64,000 bases of DNA from Prochilodus magdalenae (taxonomy: Eukaryota > Chordata > Actinopteri > Characiformes > Prochilodontidae): assembly GCA_024036415.1 (NCBI GenBank), contig JAMWET010003135.1:434001-498000 (forward strand), in the 5' to 3' direction. Below are positions 1-12,600 of this stretch, piece after piece. The notes below the pieces were generated by a model that saw only the letters and a program-made list of their open reading frames with translations, was not told the origin of the DNA and ran no database searches. A program made the position numbers and the translations under genes. The number at the start of each line of letters is the position of its first letter. Position 1 is the stretch's first letter.

Positions 1-440
1 TACACAGGGCCATAATGAAGACGGGAATAACTCTCTGGGATAAAGGCCAACATAGATCTGTGTATCATCAGCATAGCAACGGACACTGAGGCCATGGGAA
101 CGATTACTGTTCCCTAACATCAGCCTATAGATGATAAATCACAGGGGACCAAGAACAGAGCCCTGAGGAACTCCCTGAACAACTAGAGCAGTAACTGATT
201 TGTGCTATCCCACAATGGCAAACTGAGAGCTACCCCTTAAAAACAGGAGGTGAACCAAGATAACTCAAAGCCGGAGAGGCCAAAAGAGGAAAGTCACAAA
301 ATGAGTATATCATGATTGACTGTATTAAGATCAAGCTATGCAAAACAACCAGAGTAAGAAGACAGGAGCGGATCATTAAGGACACAGACGAGAGCACTGC
401 AGTGGCAGCAGAAGCCTGACTGGAACATCTCAAAGGTCAC
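1..440 (-). mobile_element. LINE reverse-transcriptase fragment (L2/Rex1/CR1-like)
   Basis: Read on the minus strand, this stretch gives a decayed non-LTR reverse transcriptase. In order one can read VLNDPLLSS, LDLNTVNHDIL, GLSGFELSWF, GVPQGSVLGPL and the catalytic box CYADDTQIYVG, which are the landmark blocks of LINE polymerases of the L2/Rex1/CR1 group. The blocks lie in more than one frame and stop codons interrupt them (for example right after GPL), so the copy is dead. The element continues off the left edge of the window. It is not a host gene. The clade is an inference from block wording, not from a phylogeny. Confidence 0.88.
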
Positions 441-989
441 TGGAGCTCAGAACGTCGTGTAGCTGCAAAGCCACAACCCTCTCAAGATGGGTGGTTAGAA
501 ATGGTCCTAAGACTTTCTGTAGCTGGCATAACCATAGCCATTTCCAAACCACAAGCAACACAAGCAGAGCTACACGAGAGATTCATGAGACAGGAAACAG
601 GAGTAGAACGTCAGAGAGAGACAAAGCTGTAGGAGTGGGGCTGGAGCAGGGCAGAGTTGACATGCTAAAGATTTAGAGTTGGAAATGAACTTGCATTCAG
701 GTACCTGCAACACAGGCTGAGAAGAGACGCAGAACAATCAGAAGGAGCAGAGTCAGGAGAGTCTTAGTAGAGAGAACTAAAAAACTGAGGAAAGCTGCAC
801 ATTTCTCCCAACAGACGAAGAAACTGCTAGACTGGGAGGTGGAACTCGATCCTGACCTGAGCTGCATTTGACACAGCTTTATACTTAAGCAGTGAACATG
901 CAGGATATGCATGTGTGGATAATGGCTCCAGAGCAGATGTTAATGATTGGCCGAAAGGAGTGACTGCATTTGGGTGTGCCAAAGACCAT

Positions 990-1055
990 AGTGTGGAGGA
1001 AGCAGCTGAATCTGCAGGTATATGGAAGCGTACGGTCATACGGGTCAATGCAGGG
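990..1055 (+). mobile_element. Tc1-like transposase N-terminal fragment
   Basis: About 60 bases match, with scattered changes, the helix-turn-helix coding part of the Tc1-like fragment at 27535-27740 (shared run from the GAAGTAGCTAAATCTGCTGG region through the CGTACAGTCATAC region). It is too short and too changed to code for anything. The match to another copy in the same window is the main support. Confidence 0.5.
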
Positions 1056-1322
1056 TATTTTGTGTACAGCATGTAAACTTAGTTGCTGAAAACCAATAAA
1101 CCTAACGGGTTAGGAGGCACCTGGTGTGGAAACAGCAGCAGATGCAAATGCTTCCAAATGCAACGAGGACACACATGGATGCTTCACTGAGCAGCGAACT
1201 GGAAACCTGACATAAGCTCAGAACTGACAGCCACTTCATTCTTCTCACCTGAGAGCACAACCAACACGGCCTGGTTCCTCACTCAGAATGACAGCGTCGC
1301 AAGAGCATCAGCTCTCGGAACA

Positions 1323-1392
1323 CACATTGAGAGTGGGTTTGGTGTGAGGTGTAAACAAAGTGACACCTCACACCAAACATACTCTCAACCAC
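1323..1392. repeat. Hairpin made of two inverted 37-bp minisatellite-type units
   Basis: A left arm (TGAGAGTGGGTTTGGTGTGA then GGTGT) is followed after about 10 bases by its near-perfect inverse (ACACCTCACACCAAAC then ATACTCTCA). The same word is the repeating unit of the tandem array at 16590-17210. Here one unit and its inverse form a fold-back of about 25-bp arms. Confidence 0.75.
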
Positions 1393-2449
1393 TTTCTATA
1401 ACATATTGATGGAAATGTAAACATAAAAAAAATCCGGAAAAATTGGTGTGATTGTTATTTAAACCGTTGTCCTTCCATCTGTACATATTCATAAAGGCAC
1501 TTCTCAGATACGATCAAATATCAACAGCCTGTGAATGATCTAACTTCCTATCATCAATAACCCAATAAGTAAGTGTTCCACTGAGCAATGCAGCATGAAG
1601 GCTGCGGTCGCCAAACCACGTAACCATCAAATGCTATTCCAAGAACAACCTGGTGGGTTTTAAAAGAATAGCTCTGAAACGGCCTGTAGGGTCGTATGCA
1701 GTGCATGCTCAAGGCGCTCTGAGGGTTTTGTGGCCCCGCGCTGTAATATATCGTTCACAGGGCTTTTCATCTGCTGAGGACGTTATCTCAAGAAGCAGCG
1801 TGAGAACAACAGCCTCTTCTCCAACTTTAACTCAACACTCATGGCATCTAGGAAGGAAAGTCCTCCAGCACTCGATCCAGTGCTGGACAACATGAACAAA
1901 CAGCAGGACAAAGCAGTCCATGTTCGCTGTTTAGATTACAGACCTGTGGGAGCTGTAACCATCTCTGTCCAGCGGCCTGCACTCGCTGTTCCATCCAGAG
2001 GCCTAATCTGCAGAGCTGAGCCACAGCCTACCAGCTGTCCTCCCTCAGGTCCTGCTCGGCTAACCAGACGTCCGCTCTCTCCTAGTCCTTGCACTCCTCC
2101 TTCCCCCTCTCCCACCCAGTCACTCTGACTATCAGGATTGGCATCAAGCCAGCCTCCTGGAGGAGAAACCCTATCCATTCTGCACCACACACACGTTCTA
2201 ACAGGTTACAGCTGACTAATCAGCAGATCAATCGCCTCTCCATCTGCATGGGGGCTGAACTATGTGGGCTAATCAGCATACTGTCTGTTATACTGTTGCA
2301 TGTTGTGACTGCATTGCTGTATACTGAAATCACACTGCTGGTGTGAATTAAAGGGGCCATTAACAGGTCCTACAGGGGGAAATCCAGAGATTACACTAAA
2401 TTCCTCCACAATTAAATGTGGTTTGGTGTGAAACACGTAGTTCACGACT

Positions 2450-2560
2450 GATCTGTTCACAGTGGTGGTGAACAGAACCAGACCTCCACCTCTAAAAGCT
2501 CCCTCACAGGAGATCACTACATGAAACCTAACCATCCAACAATTCTGAAAAATGACACAC
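2450..2560 (+). repeat. Dispersed repeat, family R1 (copy 1)
   Basis: The block around CCACCTCTAAAAGCTCC with the flanking word GGTGGTGAACAGAACCAGAC recurs at 27900-28085, in part at 16545-16580, and inverted at 13300-13500 and 51030-51290. It has no coding content and is probably a MITE-like or SINE-like element of unknown class. Confidence 0.6.
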
Positions 2561-3178
2561 TTGTCCTTTAAAGCTGTTGCTCCTCCATCTGAACAATTTT
2601 AATTTTCAGTTTCCCAAACTCCAGTATGGAGGAGCTCCGCTCAGCGTTTGTGTAATTGTTGATGTGTGATTGTTTCAGTGTTTTCCGGTTAAGGCAGATC
2701 ATCTTAAACTATTACATAGTGAGGAACAACTTTAACCTACTGTGTGTTGGTGTCTAGTTGGAAAGCCAGTAGCTGGAACAGGTAACGTTTGCTACTAGCA
2801 TTAGCTCCAAGTAGCTGGCATAGCTAATTCAATAGTATGAGGGGCTTATTTACACAGAGGCTCCTTTTACTTAGTCTATTTCAACATGTTGGTTCTGTGT
2901 GGCCATCATGGATGGTGTATTGGTGTAAACCAGCCAATCAGAGCAGGCCTCATCCGATCATTCACGAGCTCAACAAAAAGGGGAAGCAGCTTGTTTCATT
3001 CTAAGACCAGATCACAGGGTGGAAATGGGCACAGTGTAGAACCACAATAGAACCACATCCAGGGGAACAAAGTTACATACCTTCTATGCATAGCATCAGA
3101 GAACAGTTTAAATACTGAATTACATTCTGTAGCAGCTTTCAGGTCTTTCTAAGCCAAAGACAGTAAAGTTGAAGCGCG

Positions 3179-3180
<2 letters not shown>

Positions 3181-3247
<67 letters not shown>

Positions 3248-3250
3248 ACA
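3181..3250. repeat. (AC)n microsatellite
   Basis: An almost pure AC dinucleotide run of about 60 bases starts after CGCGCAT and ends in GACACACAGG. Confidence 0.95.
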
Positions 3251-6200
3251 GGGGCTACTGTAAGATAGAGAGGTCAGGGTGGAATATGGAAAATAATAAG
3301 GAAGAAAATAAGGAAAACTGCTCTGAATGGCGGGGTTCCCTGTCTTAACTAGACCTGTTCTGGCAATGTCAGCTAAGCTGGTTTCTGATTGGCCGTTGTG
3401 GCGAGGCCTTTTCAGAATGAGGATGTGAAAGCCAACACGGTGATGAGAAATTTTGGGAATTGCAAAACCAGTGGTTAAGCTTTCTCAGCACTGGCCATGT
3501 TTTTGAAGGGTTGGGGTTGGTGTGGGGTGGAGTGGTGACGGCTAATTGCTTCAATAAATCAATTACAAGAGTCCTAAAAAAAATAAAAAAATAAAATAAA
3601 ATCAGATAAAATAAACAGAACAAAAATGAGAATAAAATACACAGCAGACCTTCTCCGGACATGCAGCACTGCATGCTTATTTGGTGATCATTTGCGATAT
3701 TGCAATATTACATGTTTATGCGTTTAAATGATGCTCCCTGCGTTATATTATAGCCAATCAAAAACTTTGGCCTGATTTATTGTGGAAATGATATAGTAAT
3801 AACCTTTGCACCTAAATTGGCACATTTGGCTGCTACAGATCTGCTGATGCAAAAATTCTCTCTTGTTTTTGGGAATTCTGTGTCTTTCTTTTATGTGGGA
3901 AATGAGGACTATATAAACAACAAAATTTACTGCTACTCTGATAAAAACACAGCTGTTGTGGTCAGCATAGCATTTATGCATAGTGAGTTTTGGGGTGAAC
4001 ACGGGTGCAGGTTGTTTCTTCACACAAAACAAGCAATCAAACAAGAAAACAAGCAAACTAATTTACTGGCAGTCAATTAGTTAGCACTGAGCCCTGACTA
4101 TGCATAAACAAGTTCTGCAAATGAGCATTTCAAATATGCAATCAGGATGCTGAAACACACAATTACACCGCAACCAACACCTAAAACAACAGAAATAAGC
4201 ATGAAATAAGCATGATGTCTCGAGTGGAGATGGTTACCCAATACATACTGAGCTCCTCTGCTACTTCCTCATAAATGAACAGAGAAGTGTGGCCCACTTT
4301 TAGTCTCGTTCTACATCTGGGTTAGCGGGAACTTCTGAAAATCTGATATTTATTAGACTGCTGAGATAAGCTAAGCTGAGATACATCCATATTTTAGACT
4401 TCCGTATTTAGACAGAACACCACCACATGTCACCTGTTCACTGGTGCTGATCTTAGCAGACAGGATGCACTCGAGCATATTCTCCATCTGAAATTAGCCC
4501 TGCGACCTGCCAGGAAACTGAGAACATGACGCAAGAGCCTCTTATAAGCCTTATTAACCCCTAAAGCACCCAGATGCCAACACTAACCATTGTGTGGACC
4601 TGCTGCGGCCGCCTCCTTCCACACATCAGCATGCTGACTCTCGCTCAGCTAAATCAGCTCTGCATCACGTCATTCATTAGCTGTTGTCACAACACTGGCC
4701 TGTGCAATATGCAAATGAAGCCTTGGTCAGTCATTACATGCTTTACTGTGGGCTGTGAGCAGCCACCCCTCCAGGTGGCCCTTTCTCTGGGATAATAAAG
4801 GTGTTTGCATGAACATAAATGAGCGATAACCTATACACTCCATCACGACTGTATGAGCAGGGGGCTGTGAGATTTAATTAAATGAGCTTTCTGAGCTAGA
4901 AGGGAAGTGCTGGTGCTAAAACAAAATGCATTCATCAACATTCTGAACCACTGAGATTTGCATAATTACATGTCTAGAATTACACTTCTAGATTTGCATA
5001 ATTACACTTCTGTCTATTGCTAAAGCTAGAACCACTTGACATTTTAACTGTGCAGAGAAAAATAACAGCAGCATGTAAAAGAAGAATTTAAATGTAAAAT
5101 TGAGATCATTTATTATTATTTATCCACAATAATTAAGATTATTTCAGCAAGTCGACTTTTGGCATCACAGAGGGAAGAGGCAACCCACACCAGGAGGATC
5201 CACAAATGCACTTATGGTTACGGGAGAAATGAATGATAGGGGAACCAGCATTGAATTTGTGCTTGGGGGTCTGCCCTGAGCTGTGAAATCGGTTGAGCCG
5301 AACTACAGTAGATAAGTGTGCACTTTCCACCCCATTTATTCTTGGGAAAAATTTGGGAATTCATAAAGTGTGTTTTTTTTAGAAAAAATATACATTGGAT
5401 CAAAAGCTGTATACAAGCACACCATTTACCACCTGGTCTCAGTATTCCCAAAAAATTGCAATTTTGAATCCACATATGAACAGCCCCCCAAGCCTTTTAT
5501 ACTGTACAGGGGGGCTTAATTGGTGGTGTGGGTGCTCACAGGTGGGTGACGCTAATCAAAGGAGGGAAAGGGCCGGGAGAAACCTACCAGCTTAGTGATG
5601 CCTAACCAGATGCTCATATTAGCAGGTAGCAAAGCGACAGGATTCCAGACATTTCCTATGGAAGTATGAAAGTAATAAACTGATAGACTAGATGCTAATA
5701 AACTAACGCAATGAAGCAACACTAACTGACTAACACTAATGAGCACCTCAACACTAACTGACTGGACATTCGTAGTGCAGTCCAGGAAATGATTCACCCA
5801 TATTCATGCTAACACTAATGAGCACCTCAACACCTCTGACTGCAATATGCATGAGTATAATCCCTGGTTAGACCGACACTGCGAGCCACTCCGCAGTCTT
5901 GTCTCTGGACAGATCTCCAGGCTGATCCAGGAAGAGAAGTTAGGAACTGACATCCTGATTGATTTGCCTTGAATTCACCGAAACAAGCTGCCCCCATTCA
6001 GCCTCCTCGGCCCAAGCTTGGACGAGCTTTCGACGCCGAGAACAGGACTTCTATTCATTAAGCCACAATACAGAAACAACAGAGCGTTTACCTGCGTCAG
6101 CACTTTCAGGAGCTTACCCTTCATCCAAACATGACAAACTAGGCCACTTGTACTTCCTCTTCCACGTCCCCAATTCCTTCACCTCAATATTCCTCACATC

Positions 6201-6655
6201 AGTTACATGTCAGCACAAAATCATAAACAACTAAACGGTCCAGACTGGCAATCTACATCAGCCCAACACGCTGGAAGATGCTGGAAAATGGCTATCACTC
6301 TAAACATCAACTCGGCTCCCACACAGCCTGTGCTGGCCATGCATTCATAGTCAAAGGGCACAGAACTTTTTAGGAAGTTGTAAATTCCAAATTACGTCTA
6401 AAGCCTGTTTGTGAAAAACCTAAAACCTGTTCTCATTCTAATGAGGTGAGTCTTGTTCCTGCAGGGGAACAGTAAACATGTACTCAGTAAACCCTCTGAA
6501 TAAAGTTACACTGACCAATAACTGACCCATACACCATATTACCCTCCTCTCCATGTAAACTGGGTCCTAATCTTTACGCTTCCATAAGCATTCCCCTGAC
6601 CAATCACAAGGCTGATGTCTCTGGCCCCACCCACAGAAACAGTCAGAGAAAGTTA
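3251..6655. other. Non-coding stretch, no recognised feature
   Basis: No exon, RNA gene or named repeat could be supported. ORFs up to about 100 codons occur by chance on both strands in overlapping positions. An A-rich run (3570-3610) and repeated TGACTAACACTAATGAGCACC words near 5730-5830 (an imperfect short duplication) are the only visible structure. Confidence 0.55.
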
Positions 6656-7120
6656 GTGAGCTTCATTCCTTTATCCATCACCAACTATGTTCCTTCATGC
6701 CTTCATTCCTTTATCCATCACCAACATTGTTCCTTCATCCGTTCATTTCTTTATCCATCACCAACATTGTTCCTTCATCCGTTCATTCCTTTATCCATCA
6801 CCAACATTGTTCCCCTAATCCGTTCATTTCTTTATCCATCACCAACATTGTTCCTTCATTCGTTCATTTCTTTATCCATCACCAACATTGTTCCTTCATC
6901 CGTTCATTTCTTTATCCATCACCAACATTGTTCCTTCATCCGTTCATTTCTTTATCCATCACCAACATTGTTCCTTCATCCGTTCATTTCTTTATCCATC
7001 ACCAACATTGTTCCTTCATCCGTTCATTTCTTCATTTATACACCAACATTGTTCCTTCATCTGTTAATCTCCTCATACATATACAACATTATTCCATCAC
7101 CCGTTCGTTCATTCATTCAC
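6656..7120 (+). repeat. 40-bp minisatellite, about 10 copies
   Basis: Tandem copies of a 40-base unit (ATCCATCACCAACATTGTTC followed by CTTCATCCGTTCATTTCTTT) run across this interval; the last two copies, from about 7020, are degenerate. The pyrimidine-rich unit stays open in two frames and yields artificial ORFs of 157 and 181 codons, which are not genes. Confidence 0.92.
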
Positions 7121-8590
7121 AAATTGTTTTGTCTGTCCATCTATCCGCACATCTCTTCGACCATTTCTAATGTTCTACTAAAGTTACTCACTGGGACCTG
7201 AGGGACCTAGGAGAGGCATTTTTTAACCCAAGCTGGAAGAAAACACCATAATGAGCTTTACAGGACGCATCTGTGCCTGCCCTCCCCCCAAAAAAAACAA
7301 CAAAACAAAACAAAAGCAATGACCACAAAAGAATCCTAGAACAACACGACCATCTGTTATCCTTCCAACATCAAACTTCTTAACTACAGCAATAAAAACT
7401 ATTTAGATCAAAAGTAAACCACGCCGAGTCGCCATCAACTCTTCCCTCATTAGTGAACTACTGCAGTCCAGTTCATCCAAGGATGGTCTGTAACCTCCCC
7501 ATGAACTCCCATGATTGGCCTTGTGGTATTTAATAACAGACAGTAGCTGTTTTTCTATGCATTCGTTCATAAACAGCACATTTTCTGCATCAGTAACTGA
7601 CTATAAAGCTGCTCCCACTACTTCAGTGGCAAATAGGCAAGTAGTGTTACTAACCTCCAGACCGAAACTTAAACGCAACTTTGGTGGCTTGAAATGTACT
7701 TGATACTAAAACCCAGAACGTTATTTGAAACTCACTTTCAACAAGGTGCAGAAAACAGCCCATCAAAACTCGAAATGTCAAACAATATACCCGCAATATA
7801 TTTATTTCACAGGACTGGGTTCTTACAGCAAAAACAAGGCACCAAATCAAACACGAGCTGCTACTCCGCTTAGCAAGCGGTGTGATTAAACGCATCCCAC
7901 AAAAAACGATTTCTGTCGCACCCTAATGATGTTATTTATGCACAATATGTGACTAGTTAAAGAAGCCCTACTGTGAATAAAACATTCAGGTCTTGTGTTC
8001 ATGCATTCGGGTATCTGGAGCTTATTTTAGCCAACCAACTGAGAAATAAGACCGTCAGTGTTTGTGGCTGCCAAGATCAGAAAACATGGGATTCCATAAG
8101 ATGGTCAGATTTGGCTCCCCTTTTTACATTAAGGGGACCCATTAAAATAATATACCCCATCTGAGTAACTCTCAGCAAACGCCAGGGTCGCTAATCACAG
8201 GAGGGCCCTGCTTTGGGTGGTATGCCTACTTTTTCACCATAATTTCTATTCCACCTCAAACAGTGCAGCAGTTAGGTAGATTCTGGCGTCTGAGGCCCCC
8301 TCTCCCACTACTTGTTTGACTTCCTCAGCATTATTTTTCTGTTATCAAACGATAACTATAATAAACTAACTCCTCTTATTATGAATGAATAAGTATATAG
8401 GTTTTGAAATGTATCTACCTTACAGTCCTCAATCAGGCAATAACACAGAACACTCATGGATGACCTATTAAAGCTCTCATGAATGGAAAAAATCTCTAAA
8501 ATTAAAAGGTTTACTCTTGATTATCACAGTATTCGCCCGAATATCCCTCCATGGAGGAGTCAACAGTCAGTAATCTACTACATCCAACTA
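7121..8590. other. Non-coding stretch, no recognised feature
   Basis: Nothing with domain content or splice logic was seen. A poly-A/C-rich spot lies near 7280-7315. A short word near 8245-8285 (ATTCCACCTCAAACAGTGCA) resembles one arm of the hairpin repeat at 25562-25632. Confidence 0.5.
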
Positions 8591-9040
8591 ATGCAAAATG
8601 ATTATTCACATCCATAATGAAGTCCTAATGAAACTAATATCCAGAATGTAGGTGCAATAATACTAACAGTCAGAATAAAGTTCTAAGTAAACTAATATCC
8701 AGAATAAAGTTCTAATAAAACTAATACGCTGAATAAAGTTCTAATAAAACTAATAGCTGGAATAAAGTGCTAATAAAATTAATATCCAAAATTAAGTTTT
8801 AATTAGACTAAATATTCCGTATGACATTCGTATAAAAATATTTGAAATAAAGTTCTAATTAAATTAATATCCACAATGAAGTACCAATATAACCAATATC
8901 CAGAATCAAGTTAGAATAAAACTAATACCAAGAACACAGTTCTAATTAAAATAATATCCAGAATGAAGTTCAAATAAAAAAATCCTGAATAAAGTTCTAG
9001 GTAAACTAATAGCCAGACTGAAGTTCTAATAACATTAATA
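8590..9040 (+). repeat. Degenerate AT-rich tandem array, about 29-bp unit
   Basis: Roughly 14 imperfect copies built on CTAATATCCAGAATAAAGTT plus CTAATAAAA can be followed, with many substitutions and small indels. The divergence suggests an old array. Confidence 0.8.
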
Positions 9041-9436
9041 TTCAGTGATATTAAATATGATACTTTAAGAATGATAATAATAATAAATCTTGAAACTTTA
9101 TTACATTTATGATCATATTTAGTTTAAAAGATTTAAACATATATGTTATAACGTGAGCAATCTAATAACCATCTGAATGCTTAGATGTCTCTCTGTGTGC
9201 AAAGGCAGTTCTTCCCTGTGACCTGTTGCACCTGTTGTATGTGCTTTATTACAGAGCTTTTATTTACAGAACGGTTCTTTTCAGCAGTGTAAAGGTTCTG
9301 TTAACAAGTGTTAAAGGGCTTTAACCCGACTGTGAGCCAGTATTGTTCATCTATTAGCACTAATTAATTTTTAATAGGGCAGAATTATTAATAGGACGAT
9401 CAGTGGAGCAATAATGAAGAACAAAAACAAACTTAC

Positions 9437-9530
9437 CCAGAGGAAAGGTGACGCGGGGGACGTCGCTACCATGGCAGCCGCTGGCGATGATGAGGCACGA
9501 ACACACGGAGATCAGCCCAGAGAAAGCCAT
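9437..9530 (-). CDS. First coding exon of an unidentified secreted or membrane protein
   Basis: On the minus strand an ATG (9530-9528) opens 31 codons that form a classical signal peptide: MAFSGLISVCSCLIIASG, then CHGSDVPRVTFPL. The exon ends in phase 1 at a consensus donor (GGTAAGTTTG, intron from 9436). Codon composition is GC-rich against AT-rich surroundings, as expected for a real exon. An upstream acceptor is plausible at 9638-9639 (GTGGGCAG), which would make the exon start at 9637 with 5' UTR. The mature N-terminus, a VPR-x-[ST]-like motif soon after the signal peptide, recalls class 4 semaphorins, but that is a weak resemblance and the product is left unnamed. All other exons would lie to the left of the window or were not recognised. 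Confidence 0.62.
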
Positions 9531-9639
9531 CAGGAACCGCAGGAGAACAGAGACGAGCCTGGACGGTTCAGCTAACTGAGAGCTTCTACGCTGTCGTGTA
9601 GATCCGCTACAGTCCTACAACAGACGCTCCACTTCCCCT

Positions 9640-10330
9640 GCCCACAGGAAGCCGTCATGTCATCTGCTCTGGTAAAACATGAGAGAGTTTTACTTCAGAG
9701 AGGAAACACCAAACGGGGCATTATTCAGCCTAAAGGCCTCTTCCTCTTTCAATCCTGCAAACGGACATGACAATATATGGTCAAGCTGAACAGTCATCCA
9801 TCATAAACACACATATGACTATCCAGAAGAGGTCATCATGTGATGGTATGAATGGACTTGAGTCCAGGAAAGTCCTGCAACACAAACATGTAGGCCAACC
9901 ATGTGCCAGTGTCTACAGAGACAGAAGGAAGCTGGGACTTTTCAAACACACTTCACAGTTACATCAGTTCGTTATTTACGTAGCAAACCATATGACCTAT
10001 GCAGACCTGGCACCAATCATCATCATCACCCACTGAACTCACTATACATGCTTTTATAGCTCTGCTATTGCTTGCCATGATTTTAAAAGGCTGTACTGAT
10101 TAACACAGAAGGCTTTGTAATATGGTGGGGGCAGTGTTGCAAAACCATCACATCATGATATTTAAAGATGTGATCTTGTGCTGCCTGCCTGTGGTATTGT
10201 CAGTTACTGACTCGCTCTGGTATACTGCCTGGTTTCAGAACATTGTTTGTGAGATCTGTTTTCCTTCCATGCAGAGGCCTTATACACACACAAAACGTTC
10301 CAAACCAAACTACCAACCCATAGCCAAGGC
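9640..10330. other. Non-coding stretch, probable intron
   Basis: No feature was recognised. If the 9437-9530 exon is spliced to the CpG-rich exon at 31.7 kb, this and everything up to 31.7 kb is intron on the minus strand. Confidence 0.4.
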
Positions 10331-10740
10331 TACCAAAACACAGCACAAGTAAGAGCCTATAGCTCAAACTACCAAAAATACCAGTCCAATACCCAAGACT
10401 ACCAAAAACACCAGACCATATCCAGAACTACCAAAAATACCAGTCAAATACCCAAAACTACCAAAAATACCAGTCCATATCCAGAACTACCAGAAATACC
10501 AGTCAAATACCCAAAAATACCAAAAATACCAGTCCATATCCAGAACTACCAGAAATACCAGTCAAATACCCAAGACTACCAAAAACACCAGACCATATCC
10601 AGAACTACCAAAAATACCAGTCAAATACCCAAAACTACCAAAAATACCAGTCCATATCCAGAACTACCAGAAATACCAGTCCAAGACGCAAGACTACCAA
10701 ATCTACCAGCCCATATCCCAAATTACAAAAAAAGCACAGG
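10330..10740 (+). repeat. Degenerate tandem array, about 30-bp unit (ACTACCAAAAATACCAGTC)
   Basis: Copies of a unit combining ACTACCAAAAATACCAGTC with AAATACCCAAA or CATATCCAGA alternate in a higher-order pattern. The array runs directly into the 37-bp array that follows, so the two probably share an origin. Confidence 0.82.
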
Positions 10741-11262
10741 CTCATACCCAAGACTATCAAAAATTACCAGTCCACCAGTCCATACCCAAGACTATCAAAA
10801 ATACCAGTCCACCAGTCCATACCCAAGACTATCAAAAATACCAGTCCACCAGTCCATACCCAAGACTATCAAAATTACCAGTCCACCAGTCCATACCCAA
10901 GACTATCAAAATTACCAGTCCACCAGTCCATACCCAAGACTATCAAAATTACCAGTCCACCAGTCCATACCCAAGACTATCAAAATTACCAGTCCACCAG
11001 TCCATACCCAAGACTATCAAAATTACCAGTCCACCAGTCCATACCCAAGACTATCAAAATTACCAGTCCACCAGTCCATACCCAAGACTATCAAAATTAC
11101 CAGTCCACCAGTCCATACCCAAGACTATCAAAATTACCAGTCCACCAGTCCATACCCAAGACTATCAAAATTACCAGTCCATACCCACGACTATCAAAAT
11201 TACCAGTCCATACCCACGACTATCAAAATTACCAGTCCACCAGTCCATACCCCAGACAACTA
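10741..11262 (+). repeat. 37-bp minisatellite, about 14 copies
   Basis: Highly homogeneous tandem copies of ACCAGTCCACCAGTCCATAC plus CCAAGACTATCAAAATT. Two copies near 11165-11240 lack the internal ACCAGTCC duplication. Homogeneity suggests recent expansion. Confidence 0.93.
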
Positions 11263-12380
11263 AAAATGGGTTTGAGGTTGGACGGAAGAGGGGTGAATTA
11301 TGTGGCACATATTAAGATTTATTGGCTTCAGCTTAGAGAAACCTGAACAGTCCTTGCTCATTGCGGTAACCATGAGTAGGGCAAACAGCTCAAAGCAAAA
11401 CTCTCAGGAGGATGCAGAGCTACAGCAGGTAGGAAGAGCGAGTAGGAACACCGCAGTGACTAACTTCAGTTCATTTATTACCATGATCACAAAGCACCAC
11501 TTCCTATGGGGCTCTGAGCCAACATTTTACCTCCACGATATCCAAGACCTCTTAACATACAGTTCACCTGTCTATGTTTACGGGGCCCATATCTTAAATT
11601 TTCATGCATGTTAATATTTTACTCTGGGGCTCTTAGAACGCAAGTATTATTTACAGTCTAAAACATTCTTATTTACATGACCACTTCCTAACCGCTCTAT
11701 ATCACTCAGAACTATACAGGCTGTTTTAGTACTGTGCCTTTAAAACTGATATATGCAAATGGTCTGCTCTAGTCTGTTCTAATTGGCTCCCCTCATTCAC
11801 AAAGCAGATTGAGACTAAAACACTTCCTTCAGGTGTTAAAGTCACTGCATAAAAGCTTTTTAACATTACGTCCCATTAGCTCACGCGTCATCCACAAACA
11901 CAACAGTTCTGAACATGACCAAATACGACTGTCCAGTTTCTCTGGGAATGCTAACCTCAGGGAAGTCTGCATGTGTCTGTAGGTGCTCTAGCAGTGACCA
12001 TAAAGTAATTATCACTCACAAGGTCCTAAGAGGGGCCTTGCTGGTCAAACGTAAACCCACAACCACACTGCAAGCTCATTCAGGTCTGAGAAATGCAGAG
12101 CTGGCAGTCTGGAAAACACAGCTTAATGCCACTGAAGGCACTTTCACAGCCGCCTTGTTAGGTGCAAATCAACTCAGCTCTTTCTTTAGTTTTGCTTTAT
12201 TGTGTGCAGGTTTGTGGGTCTCCGCTGGTTGAGGAGAGGCTCGCTGCTCATCGGGACAGGCTCACTGCTCGTGACAGCGTATAATGCACATTTATGTTTA
12301 AGGTGGTAGTAACTTCAGGCTCCTGCAGATGGAGCTGCACAAAGATGATGGTGCTATGAATACCTGTAGGGTGGGAGTGA
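11263..12380. other. Non-coding stretch, no recognised feature
   Basis: ORFs at 11300-11614 and 11915-12232 have no domain, signal peptide or splice context that I recognise. Confidence 0.5.
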
Positions 12381-12600
12381 CCGGATCCATAGATTGAGAA
12401 GAGGTGCTACAGTGCCACACGGGCCTACCAGAAGTGGCTTAAATTCCAGTCTACAGGGAATTCTTCTTGGAATTGTGACAAGAAAGGCATCCACCAAATC
12501 TGGCCCAACAGCGCAAGTGTTTGGTGCAAGAGTGTCTGAACATTGTTGTTCATGCCGAATCCAATCACAGCGGTAATCTGTGCTCGTGGAGGTACTACAT
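12380..12600 (+). mobile_element. Degenerate Tc1-like fragment (same family as 27.5 kb)
   Basis: The interval aligns by eye with 27655-27870: both carry AATTCTTCTTGGAATTGTG, AGGCATCCACCAAATCTG and the word around CCAATCACAG. Stops and indels break any reading frame. The shared blocks define a low-copy family of truncated transposon ends. Confidence 0.65.

Larger units (their letters stand above)
441..3180. other. Non-coding stretch with small repeat fragments
   Basis: I see no exon with splice signals or a recognisable domain here. Short ORFs at 491-676, 1653-2128 and 1936-2346 overlap on both strands and resemble nothing. Identifiable pieces are a Tc1-like fragment (990-1055), a hairpin (1323-1392) and one end of a dispersed repeat (2450-2560), each listed separately. 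Confidence 0.6.

Noticed and set aside
6656..7201. ORFs of 181 and 157 codons
   Set aside because: Both are produced by a 40-bp minisatellite read in two frames; the peptide repeats mirror the DNA repeat and there is no splice or promoter context.
10330..11262. Possible CRISPR array (37-bp direct repeats)
   Set aside because: The repeats are contiguous, with no unique spacers of constant length, and the DNA is vertebrate; this is a minisatellite.
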